Source of the DNA: Streptomyces sp. WMMB303
GTDB lineage: Bacteria > Actinomycetota > Actinomycetes > Streptomycetales > Streptomycetaceae
Assembly (NCBI RefSeq): GCF_029351045.1
Contig: NZ_JARKIN010000001.1
Span: 5,859,001 to 5,923,000 of the forward strand
Direction: 5' to 3'
DNA length: 64,000 bases
Shown here: positions 8,927 to 17,541 of the stretch, piece after piece
How the letters are laid out: each line of letters opens with the position of its first letter
How positions within the stretch are numbered: the first letter of the stretch is position 1
Notes under the pieces: generated by a model
Database searches by the model: none
What the model was told of the DNA's origin: nothing
What the model saw: the letters and a program-made list of their open reading frames with translations, nothing else
Program-made: the position numbers and the translations under genes

Positions 8927-8989
8927 ATGACCTCGACGATGCGACGCATCTTCACCAACAAGCCGGCCCGACGCTGGTACTGGTACTGA
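8927..8989 (+). CDS. Putative atropopeptide (tryptorubin-like) RiPP precursor peptide
   Basis: This 20-residue ORF reads MTSTMRRIFTNKPARRWYWY. It is preceded by AAGGAGGTGAT (8911-8921), an almost complete complement of the 16S rRNA 3' end, six bases before the ATG. An intrinsic terminator begins 17 bases after its stop. The C-terminal aromatic block WYWY resembles the core of tryptorubin A (AWYIWY), a known P450-crosslinked RiPP, and a P450 gene sits immediately upstream with its stop inside this ribosome binding site. The leader would be about 14 residues with basic ARR before the aromatic core. Where the core begins is not visible. With the P450 truncated, the product may no longer be matured, or a P450 elsewhere may act. 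Confidence 0.72.
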   Translation: MTSTMRRIFTNKPARRWYWY

Positions 8990-9005
8990 CGACCAGGGCA
9001 CGACC

Positions 9006-9032
9006 GGCCCGGGCGCCTTCGGCGTCCGGGCC
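9006..9032 (+). terminator. Intrinsic terminator after the peptide gene
   Basis: GGCCCGGGCGCC (9006-9017) pairs with GGCGTCCGGGCC (9021-9032) across a TTC loop, giving 12 bp with one G-T wobble. It lies 17 bases after the peptide stop and is followed by CTCCCTT. It ends the P450-peptide transcription unit. Confidence 0.75.
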
Positions 9033-9070
9033 CTCCCTTGCGGGGCCCTTGGCAGGCCGGTCATGCCGGT

Positions 9071-9099
9071 GTGGTCCCCGCGCGAGCGGGGGTGTTCCG
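9071..9099 (+). repeat. Single orphan CRISPR repeat, type I-E-like
   Basis: This 29-nt element starts GTGGTCCCC, has the core hairpin CCCCGCGCGAGCGGGG and ends GGTGTTCCG. Length, core palindrome and ends match the type I-E repeats of Streptomyces and other actinobacteria. No second intact copy occurs 61 bp to either side. A very degenerate copy may begin near 9131, which would leave a 31-32-nt spacer, but this is weak. No cas genes are in the window. It could instead be a simple hairpin. Confidence 0.55.
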
Positions 9100-9561
9100 A
9101 CCTGCGCATCCGGTCTCCGGCGCCCCGCAGCTGGTGCACGGCAGGCGAGCGCTGGGAATCGAGAGGTCTCTCTCCTCGGGTGGGACTCATCGCGCGCCTT
9201 GAGCGCGCTGCTCCGCCCAACCACCGCCCGTGCGCGTGCGGTCCGTGCCAGCGGCCGAAACTTCCCGCGACGGACCTCCTGTCCATCGCAGCGGCAGAGC
9301 GAGAGGTGGACCGCTCCAGGACGACATCCTGGAGTCTGCCGTGGGCAGCTCACCATGACCGAGGAGACTGACCCGAGTATCTGCCCGGGTGGACCGTAGA
9401 TTCACCGGCGCAGCCGGTTCACCAACGCCGGGAAGGTGTGGCCCCCGGTGCTCATAAAACAGGGCGTATTTGATGTGCCGTACGGGTTCATCGCGCTGCC
9501 GCCGGTGACGCAACCCGTCTGCTGGCTGCGGGGCTGCACTTGTTCTCGCCCAGGTGCAAGC

Positions 9562-9593
9562 GAGTGGGCCCCCGCCGTAGCGGGGGCCCACTC
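9562..9593. terminator. Perfect 14-bp hairpin without an obvious gene
   Basis: GAGTGGGCCCCCGC (9562-9575) and GCGGGGGCCCACTC (9580-9593) pair perfectly around a CGTA tetraloop. There is no T-tract on either side. It may terminate transcription of a gene now lost, or be a structured RNA or cruciform. Its direction cannot be assigned. Confidence 0.4.
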
Positions 9594-9687
9594 TCCCAAC
9601 ACCTCACCTGACCCCTGCGGGACACCCAGAAGGGCGACGGCATCCGCAGGAAGGCGAGGAGACATACAGCGTACCCAGCCGTCCGCC

Positions 9688-9932
9688 CTACCAGACAGCA
9701 GGCCCAGGAGCACCGTTACCTGTCACGATCGAGTCCCTGCGCAGCAGCGTGAAGCGCGCGAGGTATGGAAGGTCCGCACAGATCTCCGACTTGGCTTGGC
9801 CCAGTCGCCGGCATCGGCCGCGCCGAGTGCTTCGAATCGGGCGCGCAGCGACTCCGCTGTCGCCCTTCCACGCGCGTCCAGACTGTTCAGCCAAGCCTGC
9901 CACTCGTTTGAGGATTCGCTCACCGTGACCAT
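9688..9932 (-). pseudogene. Small conserved hypothetical broken by a 5-bp duplication
   Basis: Reading from ATG 9932 gives MVTVSESSNEWQAWLNSLDA, then ARFEALGAADAGDWAK, a well-formed protein start. The frame is lost at 9791-9800, where TTGGC is tandemly duplicated. Removing one copy restores GDWAKSEICADLPYLARFTL, which continues in the next frame to about 9690. I recognise the pattern (WxxWLxxLDxxxRATAExLRARFEALGA) only as a conserved Streptomyces hypothetical. The C-terminus also looks cut short. Either a true pseudogene or an assembly error at the tandem repeat would explain it. Confidence 0.6.
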
Positions 9933-10011
9933 GCCCCACGCGTATCTCGGCTGGAGCTCCGCCAGCACTATCAGCAGCTGGGCAGCCCAAGCCGATCGCT
10001 ACTCTGTTCGC

Positions 10012-10545
10012 ATGATCGTGAACGGAGATCGCCAGTTCCCCGCCGCGCTCGCCGCTGCCATGGCAGTCCGACTCGAGTGCATTGGCGAGGATGGCGTCGA
10101 CTTCGAACCCTACGAGTCCTTCCTGACCGCCGATGAGACCACCGAGTGGTTCCGCGCGTGGACAGGCAACGGCGAGCTGAAAGGTGACGACTTCCGCGTA
10201 TTCGGCCAGGACGGCACCGGTGGGAACGCGGCGTTCTGGCTGGTTCGTCCAGGTCGGGAGCTGGTAGAGGAGCCGGTTGTCTTTCTGGGCTCCGAAGGGG
10301 AGACGGGCGTTGTCGCTCGCGACCTGGGCGCCTTCCTGTGGCTGCTGGCTGACGGCTTCGGCCCGCGGGAAGCAGCCACCTCATACGAGCCCGAGCCGGA
10401 TTGGGCTCCACAGGTCAATCGCGACCTGACGGCCATCGCGGAGCAATTCGCTCCGGACCGCCGCGCGTCGGCAGCGACGATCATTCCGCAGGCCACACGA
10501 GAGTTTCCCGATTTCGACGACACCATCATGAAGCTTTGCCGTTGA
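10012..10545 (+). CDS. SUKH/SMI1-KNR4-like hypothetical protein
   Basis: This encodes a 177-residue acidic protein. The run FRVFGQDGTGGNAAFWLVRP, then VVFLGSEGETGVVARDLGAF and LWLLADGFGP, is typical of a widespread actinobacterial family usually annotated as SMI1/KNR4 (SUKH-like). Such proteins are often immunity proteins in polymorphic-toxin loci. ATG 10012 is chosen because similarity to the family begins just after it; the frame extends upstream to 9436 but that part opposes the broken minus-strand gene and has no coding look. No Shine-Dalgarno sequence stands out, so translation may be leaderless. No toxin gene is adjacent, so an immunity role is only a possibility. Confidence 0.7.
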   Translation: MIVNGDRQFPAALAAAMAVRLECIGEDGVDFEPYESFLTADETTEWFRAWTGNGELKGDDFRVFGQDGTGGNAAFWLVRPGRELVEEPVVFLGSEGETGVVARDLGAFLWLLADGFGPREAATSYEPEPDWAPQVNRDLTAIAEQFAPDRRASAATIIPQATREFPDFDDTIMKLCR

Positions 10546-11083
10546 ACCCGACCCGCCCCCCACGGCGTGTGGCGAGGGCATCTGATCGGTGTCAGCGGTG
10601 TCGACTGCGCTCTTCGGGCCTCGTAGCCACTGGCGTGGTCGAGGGTGTGGCGTGGCGGGCATGGACGACATTCCACTGATGCTGCTGCGGCTGCGAGCTG
10701 CTTGTGTCCGCCGGTTCGGCTGAGCGGTGATGCGCCAGTTGCGGACCTCGGCGGGGTGCTCGGCGCTGTCGAGTTCCCGCTGGGCGCTCACTTCGGCCAG
10801 GAGACGTCGGGGCTAGGCGTAGGCGCTCCCCCGCGTGCCGGGCTCATCCAGCACGCTGCGGACTCTGTGCGGACCGCGAAGGCCGTCCGACCCGCTCCGC
10901 CGCAGGTCGGCCTTTCACCGGACGTAGTGGGCACTAAAACGACGACCTTCAACGGGTCCGCTGACAGCAGGTGGCAGCCGTGCTGCGCGCACCATGCCGA
11001 CTACGCCTTCCACGTGCTCACGTAGGCGCGTGTCTTTCGCACCGCACCGCCGTACTTGGGGATCGTCCCTGATCAGGGCTGAT
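10546..11083. other. Gene-free stretch containing direct repeat A
   Basis: No coding region is convincing here. Short minus-strand frames near 10915-11030 (for example CGAKDTRLREHVEGVVGMVR) have some protein-like character and may be remnants. The main landmark is direct repeat A at 10849-10924. Confidence 0.45.
10849..10924 (+). repeat. Direct repeat A flanking the Abi-family gene
   Basis: This 76-nt segment, starting CAGCACGCTGCGGACTCTGT, recurs in the same orientation at 12149-12228. The first 60 bases differ at three positions (10878, 10886, 10889). A 4-nt indel and one further change follow. Together the copies bracket about 1.2 kb holding the Abi gene. Confidence 0.85.
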
Positions 11084-11977
11084 TCACGCCCTGTGATCGC
11101 GCGGGCTCTGAGGCCGCGCCAGCCCCTCCCAGAACAACCCACCACGAGGGTGCTGCTCGGCAACCTTCACAAGCACCGGATCAGCGACCTTGCCGCGTGT
11201 GGCCACGTCGTCGAGCGAGGCGATGACATCGAGAACCGAACGCGGCTCGAACTGTCCGGCCAACCGCTTCGCCTTGCTGCGCACATTGTTCGGCGTAGGG
11301 CCGGCGTCGAGGACCGAGTGATGCCACAGTCGGCTGTGGTGGGCGCACCGGTTGCGCAGGTAGACCAACGACCTCACACGGTAGGCGAACCCTGCCTTCG
11401 CGACCCCGACGCTGGTCGCCACGGCATCGGAAAGAGCGCCGCCAGCTCCGCGCTCGATGGCCTTGGACAGCGTCCCGAACGACCACGCTTCAACGGCGGA
11501 CCACACGGGCAGCTTGCTGTAGTCGACGCGGTCACGTTCGGTGCCCCTGTACCGCAGGATGTGGCGGTCCTTGCTCCGGTCGATGTCACGCAGGCACGAC
11601 TCGACGGTCGGCTCAACGTTGCCGACGTCGGTGTAGAAGCTTTCCTCGAGGAACCTGCCGTACGGACCGTGCACGTCGGCGATCACTCGGGCGACATGCG
11701 TGCGCAGCAGGAGTTCGACCCGTGCGAGGGGGGGGCTGAGCGCGGTGCGTAGCGCCTCATCGGCTTCGTAGATGCGGCGGATCTCAGCGAACGTCGTACC
11801 GGGCGTAAACGCGTCGTCGCCCATATGGGGGGCTCGCTGGAAGTAGCGAGCGTAGCCGGAGAACCGGTAGTAGTTGTTCGAGCCAAAGAACGCCGCACAA
11901 ATGTCTTCGTCGGGGATAACGAGGCCACGGCTGGCCAGGAGCGCGACCTGCTTCTCCACGGACAGGCTCGGTTTCAC
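11084..11977 (-). CDS. Abi_2/AbiF-like HEPN protein (abortive infection family)
   Basis: This encodes a ~297-residue protein. The N-terminal KPSLSVEKQVALLASRGLVI and FFGSNNYYRFSGYARYF match the start of the Abi_2 (AbiD/AbiF) family. Near the C-terminus, VYLRNRCAHHSRLW carries the R-N-x3-H catalytic motif of HEPN ribonucleases. Family knowledge: Abi_2 proteins abort phage infection, and AbiF proteins have been reported as RNA toxins kept in check by small RNAs and related to Cas13. GTG 11977 fits the family start; GTG 11983 is an alternative. The longer frame to 12406 is a shadow of ychF. It stands alone on the minus strand between two direct repeats, with a structured leader upstream. Confidence 0.85.
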   Translation of the reverse strand: MKPSLSVEKQVALLASRGLVIPDEDICAAFFGSNNYYRFSGYARYFQRAPHMGDDAFTPGTTFAEIRRIYEADEALRTALSPPLARVELLLRTHVARVIADVHGPYGRFLEESFYTDVGNVEPTVESCLRDIDRSKDRHILRYRGTERDRVDYSKLPVWSAVEAWSFGTLSKAIERGAGGALSDAVATSVGVAKAGFAYRVRSLVYLRNRCAHHSRLWHHSVLDAGPTPNNVRSKAKRLAGQFEPRSVLDVIASLDDVATRGKVADPVLVKVAEQHPRGGLFWEGLARPQSPRDHRA

Positions 11978-11999
11978 TCGCACCCCGGAAAGAAAGAGG

Positions 12000-12038
12000 C
12001 CCCTCCCATTTGAGCATCGTGGAGAGGCTTGGGAGGGG
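12000..12038 (-). promoter_or_regulatory. Structured leader element upstream of the Abi-family gene
   Basis: CCCCTCCCA (12000-12008) and TGGGAGGGG (12030-12038) form a perfect 9-bp inverted repeat with a 21-nt loop. It begins 22 bases before the GTG 11977 start. It would lie in the 5' leader if transcription starts just after the TAGAAT box at 12057-12052. AbiF-type toxins are known to be paired with small structured RNAs, so this is a candidate antitoxin RNA or translational control element. Confidence 0.4.
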
Positions 12039-12051
12039 GTCGATTGCCACC

Positions 12052-12057
12052 ATTCTA
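12052..12057 (-). promoter_or_regulatory. Candidate -10 box for the Abi-family gene
   Basis: On the minus strand these six bases read TAGAAT, a good match to the -10 consensus in an otherwise very GC-rich stretch. A start near 12045 would give a leader of about 68 nt. No convincing -35 hexamer is visible. Confidence 0.4.
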
Positions 12058-12148
12058 GCCGATGCGCCGAGCCTCGCACCAGCCGCCTTCGGGTCGACCG
12101 GCTGCTTCTTCCCGACCGTCCCGCCGGTTCCCGCGGGGCGGACCCATA

Positions 12149-12228
12149 CAGCACGCTGCGGACTCTGTGCGGACCGCAAAGGCCGCCCAACCCGCTCCGC
12201 CGCAGGTCAGATGACCTTTCGCCGGACG
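12149..12228 (+). repeat. Direct repeat B, abutting the ychF stop codon
   Basis: This is the second copy of the repeat at 10849-10924. It ends three bases before the ychF stop codon (TCA at 12231-12233 on the plus strand). Its place at the 3' end of a conserved core gene suggests an insertion or duplication target. Confidence 0.85.
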
Positions 12229-12230
12229 CA

Positions 12231-13319
<1,089 letters not shown>

Positions 13320-13791
13320 GTGGCGACTACTTCCCGTTGCCCCTGGCGGGGGTTCTCCATAGAGGGGTCTCTTGGCGGACAGGCGGCCCGGAGGCCGACC
13401 ACCCAGTCTACGGGCGACCGGAGCCGCCCTTCCCCGGTGTCGGCCGTACGGGACCAGGGAGGGATCGGGGCAGGGCCGGGGCGGGACCGGGCAAGCCCGG
13501 GGCAGGGCCGGGTGCGGGTCGCGGCCAGGGGTTCCGGAGTGACTCGGAGGCGGCTGAGCCGCTGCCCGAACCGACCGGACCTCCGAGCCGGCCCCGAGCG
13601 CGGTGGGCGGCGGGCGATCCGGCTGCCGATGCGGCCATCAGGCTGCCGGCCGGTGCCCGGGCAGCGAGTACGGCCGAACCTGTGGCCGCATCCGGCAGGC
13701 CGGGTGGTCATGGTGTGCCGGACCGGCACCTTTGGCGGAATCCGCGTGTTCATGACGGTCACCAAGGGGCCCGACCGCCTACCGTGGCCCG
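13320..13791. other. GC-rich intergenic region between ychF and the DUF6542 gene
   Basis: These 472 bases lie between divergent genes. Around 13460-13520 there are several short, imperfect GGGCAGGGCCGGG-type repeats. No gene, clear promoter hexamers or terminator could be supported. Confidence 0.4.
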
Positions 13792-14463
13792 GTGGAGCAA
13801 CGCAGCGCGCGCACGACCCAGCACGATCCGTACGGGGCCCCGCCCCCGGGCAGCCGTGCCGAAGGCGGCGGTGCCGCCACCCGGCAGAGCCCACGGCTCC
13901 CGCACCCGGCAGCGCCCGCCCCCGCAGCCGCGTCCGCGGGCCGCCGGAAGAAAGCACAGGCACCCTCCGCTCCGCCGAGAGGCACACCCCGGCGGGGTGC
14001 GGGCAAGCAGGCAGGCGGGCGGCAGCGGGCGGCTCGCGGGGGGTCGGCCCGGCGCGGGGCGTCCCCGTCGGCGCCGCGCCTGACCGGGCTCGGCGTCGGG
14101 GTGTTCGCCACGCTGCTGATGGTGCTGATCGGGGGCCTGGTGGCCCTGATGCCCGGCGGGGCGCCCGCTTTCTACGGCATCGGGTTCGTGCTCGTCTCGA
14201 TGGCCGCCGCCGTGTGGGTACGGCCGACGGAGTTGTTCACCGCTCCGGTCGCGGTGCCGCTCGCCTACACGGCGGGGCTCTTCTTCGCCGGGGGCGCCGG
14301 GGACGGCGTCATGGGCGTGCTCCAGAACGTCTTCACGGGCTTGGCCGTGCACGCGGGGTGGCTGTACGCGGGCACCCTCGCGGCGGTGCTGATCGCGCTC
14401 GTCCGGAGGACGGCTCTCGCTCTGGAGCAGCGCCGCACCCGACGGCGCGCCACGGCAGGATGA
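13792..14463 (+). CDS. DUF6542-type membrane protein
   Basis: This encodes 223 residues. The first ~95 are low-complexity, rich in Ala, Pro, Arg and Gly, and likely cytoplasmic and disordered. They are followed by about four membrane segments from LTGLGVGVFATLLMVLIGGL to the basic end VRRTALALEQRRTRRRATAG. This layout and its place next to ispH and ychF match a conserved actinobacterial membrane family. GTG 13792 is the called start, with no strong ribosome binding site; a later start in the Arg/Ala-rich region is possible. Its function is unknown. Confidence 0.75.
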   Translation: MEQRSARTTQHDPYGAPPPGSRAEGGGAATRQSPRLPHPAAPAPAAASAGRRKKAQAPSAPPRGTPRRGAGKQAGGRQRAARGGSARRGASPSAPRLTGLGVGVFATLLMVLIGGLVALMPGGAPAFYGIGFVLVSMAAAVWVRPTELFTAPVAVPLAYTAGLFFAGGAGDGVMGVLQNVFTGLAVHAGWLYAGTLAAVLIALVRRTALALEQRRTRRRATAG

Positions 14464-14669
14464 GGGCCGCCGGTCGGTGAAGGGGCCGGGAACCGTGCCC
14501 CGCCGACGATGACCGCCGGTGGGGCGCCGTCGAGCGCCGTGCCGGAGCTTCGCCACCGCGCGCCGCCGGTCGCGGCCATCCCGGTCCCCGAAGCCGACGC
14601 GGCTGAACGGCGCACCGCCCGCTCCCGGCCCGGCCGGCCCAGGGTGGCCGGGCCCGCGGGGGCCAGGTG

Positions 14670-15707
14670 TCAGGCCCGTGCGCGGTCCGCGGCCTCGGTG
14701 CGCAGATCGCGGCGGAGTTCCTTCGGGAGTGAGAACTGCATGTGCTCGTCGACGGGCTTGACGATCTCGACCTCGTCCCAGCCGCGCTGCGCCAGCCACT
14801 CCAGGACGCCGTCGACCAGGACCTCGGGGACCGAGGCACCGGAGGAGAGGCCGATCGTCTCGATGCCTTCCAGCCACGCTTCGTCGAGTTCGTCCGCGTT
14901 GTCGACCAGGTGGCCGTCCTTGGCGCCGTGCGTGAGGGCCGTCTCCACCAGGCGTACCGAGTTGGAGGAGTTCTTGGAGCCGACCACGAGGACCAGGTCG
15001 GCCTCCGCGGCGACCTGCTTGATCGCGGTCTGGCGGTTCTGGGTGGCGTAGCAGATGTCGTCGCTGGGCGGCGAGAGCAGATTCGGGTAGCGGCCCTTGA
15101 GCGCGTCGACCGTCTCCATGGTCTCGTCGACCGAAAGAGTGGTCTGGGAGAGCCACACCACCTTCTCGGGGTCGCGGACCTCGACGTTCCCCACGTCCTC
15201 CGGGCCGTCGACCAGCGTGATGTGGTCCGGCGCCTCGCCGCTGGTGCCGATGACCTCTTCGTGGCCCTCGTGCCCGATCAGGAGGATGTCGTAGTCCTCC
15301 TTGGCGTACCGCACCGCCTCCTTGTGCACCTTGGTGACCAGGGGGCAGGTGGCGTCGATGGTGGCCAGTTTGCCGCGCTCGGCCTCCTCGTGGACGGTGG
15401 GCGCCACCCCGTGCGCGGAGAAGATGACGATCTCGCCCTCGGGCACCTCGTCCGTCTCCTCGACGAACACGGCCCCCTTCTTCTCCAGGGTCTGGACCAC
15501 GTACTTGTTGTGCACGATCTCGTGCCGCACGTAGATCGGAGCACCGTACTGCTCCAGCGCCTTCTCCACGGCGATCACCGCGCGGTCCACGCCCGCGCAG
15601 TAGCCGCGGGGCGCGGCGAGCAGGACGCGGCGGCGGCCCGGAGCGGCGGATTGCGGTGCGGTGGTTTCCGGTGCGTCGTCGGGCCTGCGGGCGGGCGTAC
15701 CAGTCAT
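14670..15707 (-). CDS. ispH: 4-hydroxy-3-methylbut-2-enyl diphosphate reductase IspH
   Basis: This encodes 345 residues with the three cysteines that hold the iron-sulfur cluster: RGYCAGV, DATCPLVTK and ICYATQNRQ. Substrate-site motifs RHEIVHNKYVV, SAHGVAP and GSKNSSNSVRL are also present. It catalyses the last step of the non-mevalonate isoprenoid pathway, reducing HMBPP to IPP and DMAPP in the cytoplasm. ATG 15707 begins MTGTPARRPDD; GGAG lies just before it and TACGAT may serve as a -10. The longer frame to 16313 is antisense to the permease. Confidence 0.98.
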   Translation of the reverse strand: MTGTPARRPDDAPETTAPQSAAPGRRRVLLAAPRGYCAGVDRAVIAVEKALEQYGAPIYVRHEIVHNKYVVQTLEKKGAVFVEETDEVPEGEIVIFSAHGVAPTVHEEAERGKLATIDATCPLVTKVHKEAVRYAKEDYDILLIGHEGHEEVIGTSGEAPDHITLVDGPEDVGNVEVRDPEKVVWLSQTTLSVDETMETVDALKGRYPNLLSPPSDDICYATQNRQTAIKQVAAEADLVLVVGSKNSSNSVRLVETALTHGAKDGHLVDNADELDEAWLEGIETIGLSSGASVPEVLVDGVLEWLAQRGWDEVEIVKPVDEHMQFSLPKELRRDLRTEAADRARA

Positions 15708-15926
15708 GGCTCCATCGTAAAGGCCGTGCTCGCGTCGTTCCGGGGGCCGCCCGCGGTGGCGCGGGCGGCGGAGGCACCGGGCCGGAGCGCGGGTGTGTGA
15801 GTCGGCGCCGGTGTGCGCCCGGGGCGCGGATCTGCGGCAGGGGCTCGTTCCACAGTGGGGGCGCATGACGCGGCCGGGGGCGCGCTGCCCCCTGCCGACG
15901 GGAGCATTCTGCGGCAAGCTGGGCCC

Positions 15927-17435
15927 ATGCCTGGAGCCCGCTCGCGCACGGCCGACATCCTCGGAGCCAGCCCGGACGGTGCGCTGCGGCGCAGTCTGAC
16001 GCTGCGCGATCTGATCGTCTACGGTCTGCTGTTCATCGCGCCGATGGCGCCGGTGGGCATCTACGGAGCCCTGGACGCACGCAGCCACGGTGTGGTGCCG
16101 CTGGTGTACGTGGTCGCGACGGTGGCGATGTCGTTCACGGCGTTCTCCTACGCCCGGATGCTCCATACGGTGCCGCAGGCGGGCTCCGTGTACGCCTACG
16201 CGCGCGTGGGCCTCGGTTCCGGCGCCGGTTTCGTGGCCGGCTGGATGATGATGCTGGACTATCTGCTCATCCCGGCCGTCGCCTATCTGTTCTCCGGCAT
16301 CGCCATGGCGCAACTGGTGCCCGAGGTGGACCAGTGGATCTGGACGGCCCTCGCGGTGGTGGTGACGACAGCGCTCAATCTCTCAGGCGTGCGCCGCGCG
16401 GCAGTGGTCGGATTCCTGGTGCTGGCCATGGAGATCCTGGTGCTGCTGGTGTTCGTGGCGGCCGCGCTGGTGGTGCTGGTGCAGGACGGTCCCCAGCGGA
16501 GCTGGCTCTCGCCGGTCACCGGGGACCGCGCCTTCTCGCTGACGGCCCTGCTGAGCGCGGTCTCCGTGGCGGTGCTCTCCTTTCTCGGCTTCGACGCCAT
16601 CGCGAACTTCGCCGAGGAGGCCCGGGCCGGCAAGGGCGACCGCGGCACCCCGGTGGCCCGTGCCCTGGTGTGGTGCCTGCTGGTGACCGGTGTGCTCTTC
16701 ATCGTCCAGACCTATCTGGCCGCGCTGCTGTCGCAGGACTCCTCGCAGCGCCTGGCCGACGATCCGGCCTCTCAGGGTGCTGCCTTCTACACCGCGACGA
16801 AGGCGGCGGTGGGCGGCTGGCTGGAGACGACGGTGGCGGTGAGCAAGGCGATCGGTGCGGCGTTCGCGGCACTGGCCGGGCAGGCGGCGGCCGCCCGGCT
16901 GCTGTACGCCATGGCGCGGGACCGGCGGCTGCCGCGGGTGCTGGCCGAGGTCGGCAACCGCACCGGGGTGCCGGGGCGGGCGCTGCTGCTGAGCGCGGTG
17001 CTGACGCTGTGCGCCGCGGTGTGGGCCGCGCGGGCCGCCGACGGTCTGGATCGCCTCGTCTCCGTCGTGGACATCGGCGCCCTCTTCGGTTTCGGCATGC
17101 TGCACCTGTCGGTGATGGGCTACTACGGGCTCGGGCGGCGGGAGGGGCGGCGCCCGGCGGGGCGGGCCGCGGCGTCGGGGGGCTCGACCTCCGGGGGTTT
17201 GGCGCCCGAAGACGGCGCACCGGGTGGCGCGACGGGGCGGCGGGCGCACGTGCTGGGGAACTGGGTGGTGCCGCTGGTCGGGCTCGGGATCATCGTCGCG
17301 GTGATCGTCACCGCCAACCGCGAGGCGCACTGGGTGGGTCTGGTGTGGCTGGCGGTGGCTCTGCTGGTGCTGGCGGTGCTGCGGCGGCGGGACCGGCGGG
17401 AGGCCGCAGCGGGGCGGGACACCGCAGCCGGCTGA
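15927..17435 (+). CDS. APC-family amino acid permease
   Basis: This encodes about 502 residues with roughly twelve hydrophobic segments. LTLRDLIVYGLLFIAPMAPV starts helix 1, and FLGFDAIANFAEEARAGKGD is the conserved mid-protein APC segment. It is a cytoplasmic-membrane amino acid or polyamine transporter of the APC superfamily. Between the last helices sits a Gly/Ser-rich insert (about residues 405-440) that looks like a flexible loop. ATG 15927 is chosen because MPGARSRTADILGASPDGAL leads directly into helix 1; the frame upstream lacks coding character. It is divergent from ispH. The substrate is not predictable. Confidence 0.88.
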   Translation: MPGARSRTADILGASPDGALRRSLTLRDLIVYGLLFIAPMAPVGIYGALDARSHGVVPLVYVVATVAMSFTAFSYARMLHTVPQAGSVYAYARVGLGSGAGFVAGWMMMLDYLLIPAVAYLFSGIAMAQLVPEVDQWIWTALAVVVTTALNLSGVRRAAVVGFLVLAMEILVLLVFVAAALVVLVQDGPQRSWLSPVTGDRAFSLTALLSAVSVAVLSFLGFDAIANFAEEARAGKGDRGTPVARALVWCLLVTGVLFIVQTYLAALLSQDSSQRLADDPASQGAAFYTATKAAVGGWLETTVAVSKAIGAAFAALAGQAAAARLLYAMARDRRLPRVLAEVGNRTGVPGRALLLSAVLTLCAAVWAARAADGLDRLVSVVDIGALFGFGMLHLSVMGYYGLGRREGRRPAGRAAASGGSTSGGLAPEDGAPGGATGRRAHVLGNWVVPLVGLGIIVAVIVTANREAHWVGLVWLAVALLVLAVLRRRDRREAAAGRDTAAG

Positions 17436-17541
17436 CCACCGCCCGAGCGAAGCGGAAGGGCGGACGGGCGGCAGGGCAGGGGCGCGGAGCGTCTGGCGCC
17501 GGGAGGGCCGGGCTGTCGGTGGCAGGGCCTAGCCTTCTCGC

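Larger units (their letters stand above)
9033..9687. other. Gene-free stretch with hairpins and one CRISPR-like repeat
   Basis: I find no convincing gene in these 655 bases; codon bias is lost in all frames. It holds one CRISPR-type repeat (9071-9099) and a perfect 8-bp hairpin CTCCAGGA/TCCTGGAG at 9314-9334. A perfect 14-bp hairpin lies at 9562-9593. A stretch around 9440-9490 is poorer in GC than its surroundings. It looks like accessory-region debris. Confidence 0.5.

Noticed and set aside
9402..9491. 29-codon minus-strand ORF starting MNPYGTSNTPCFMSTGG
   Set aside because: It looks RiPP-like at first, but there is no ribosome binding site, no modifying enzyme and no conserved pattern.
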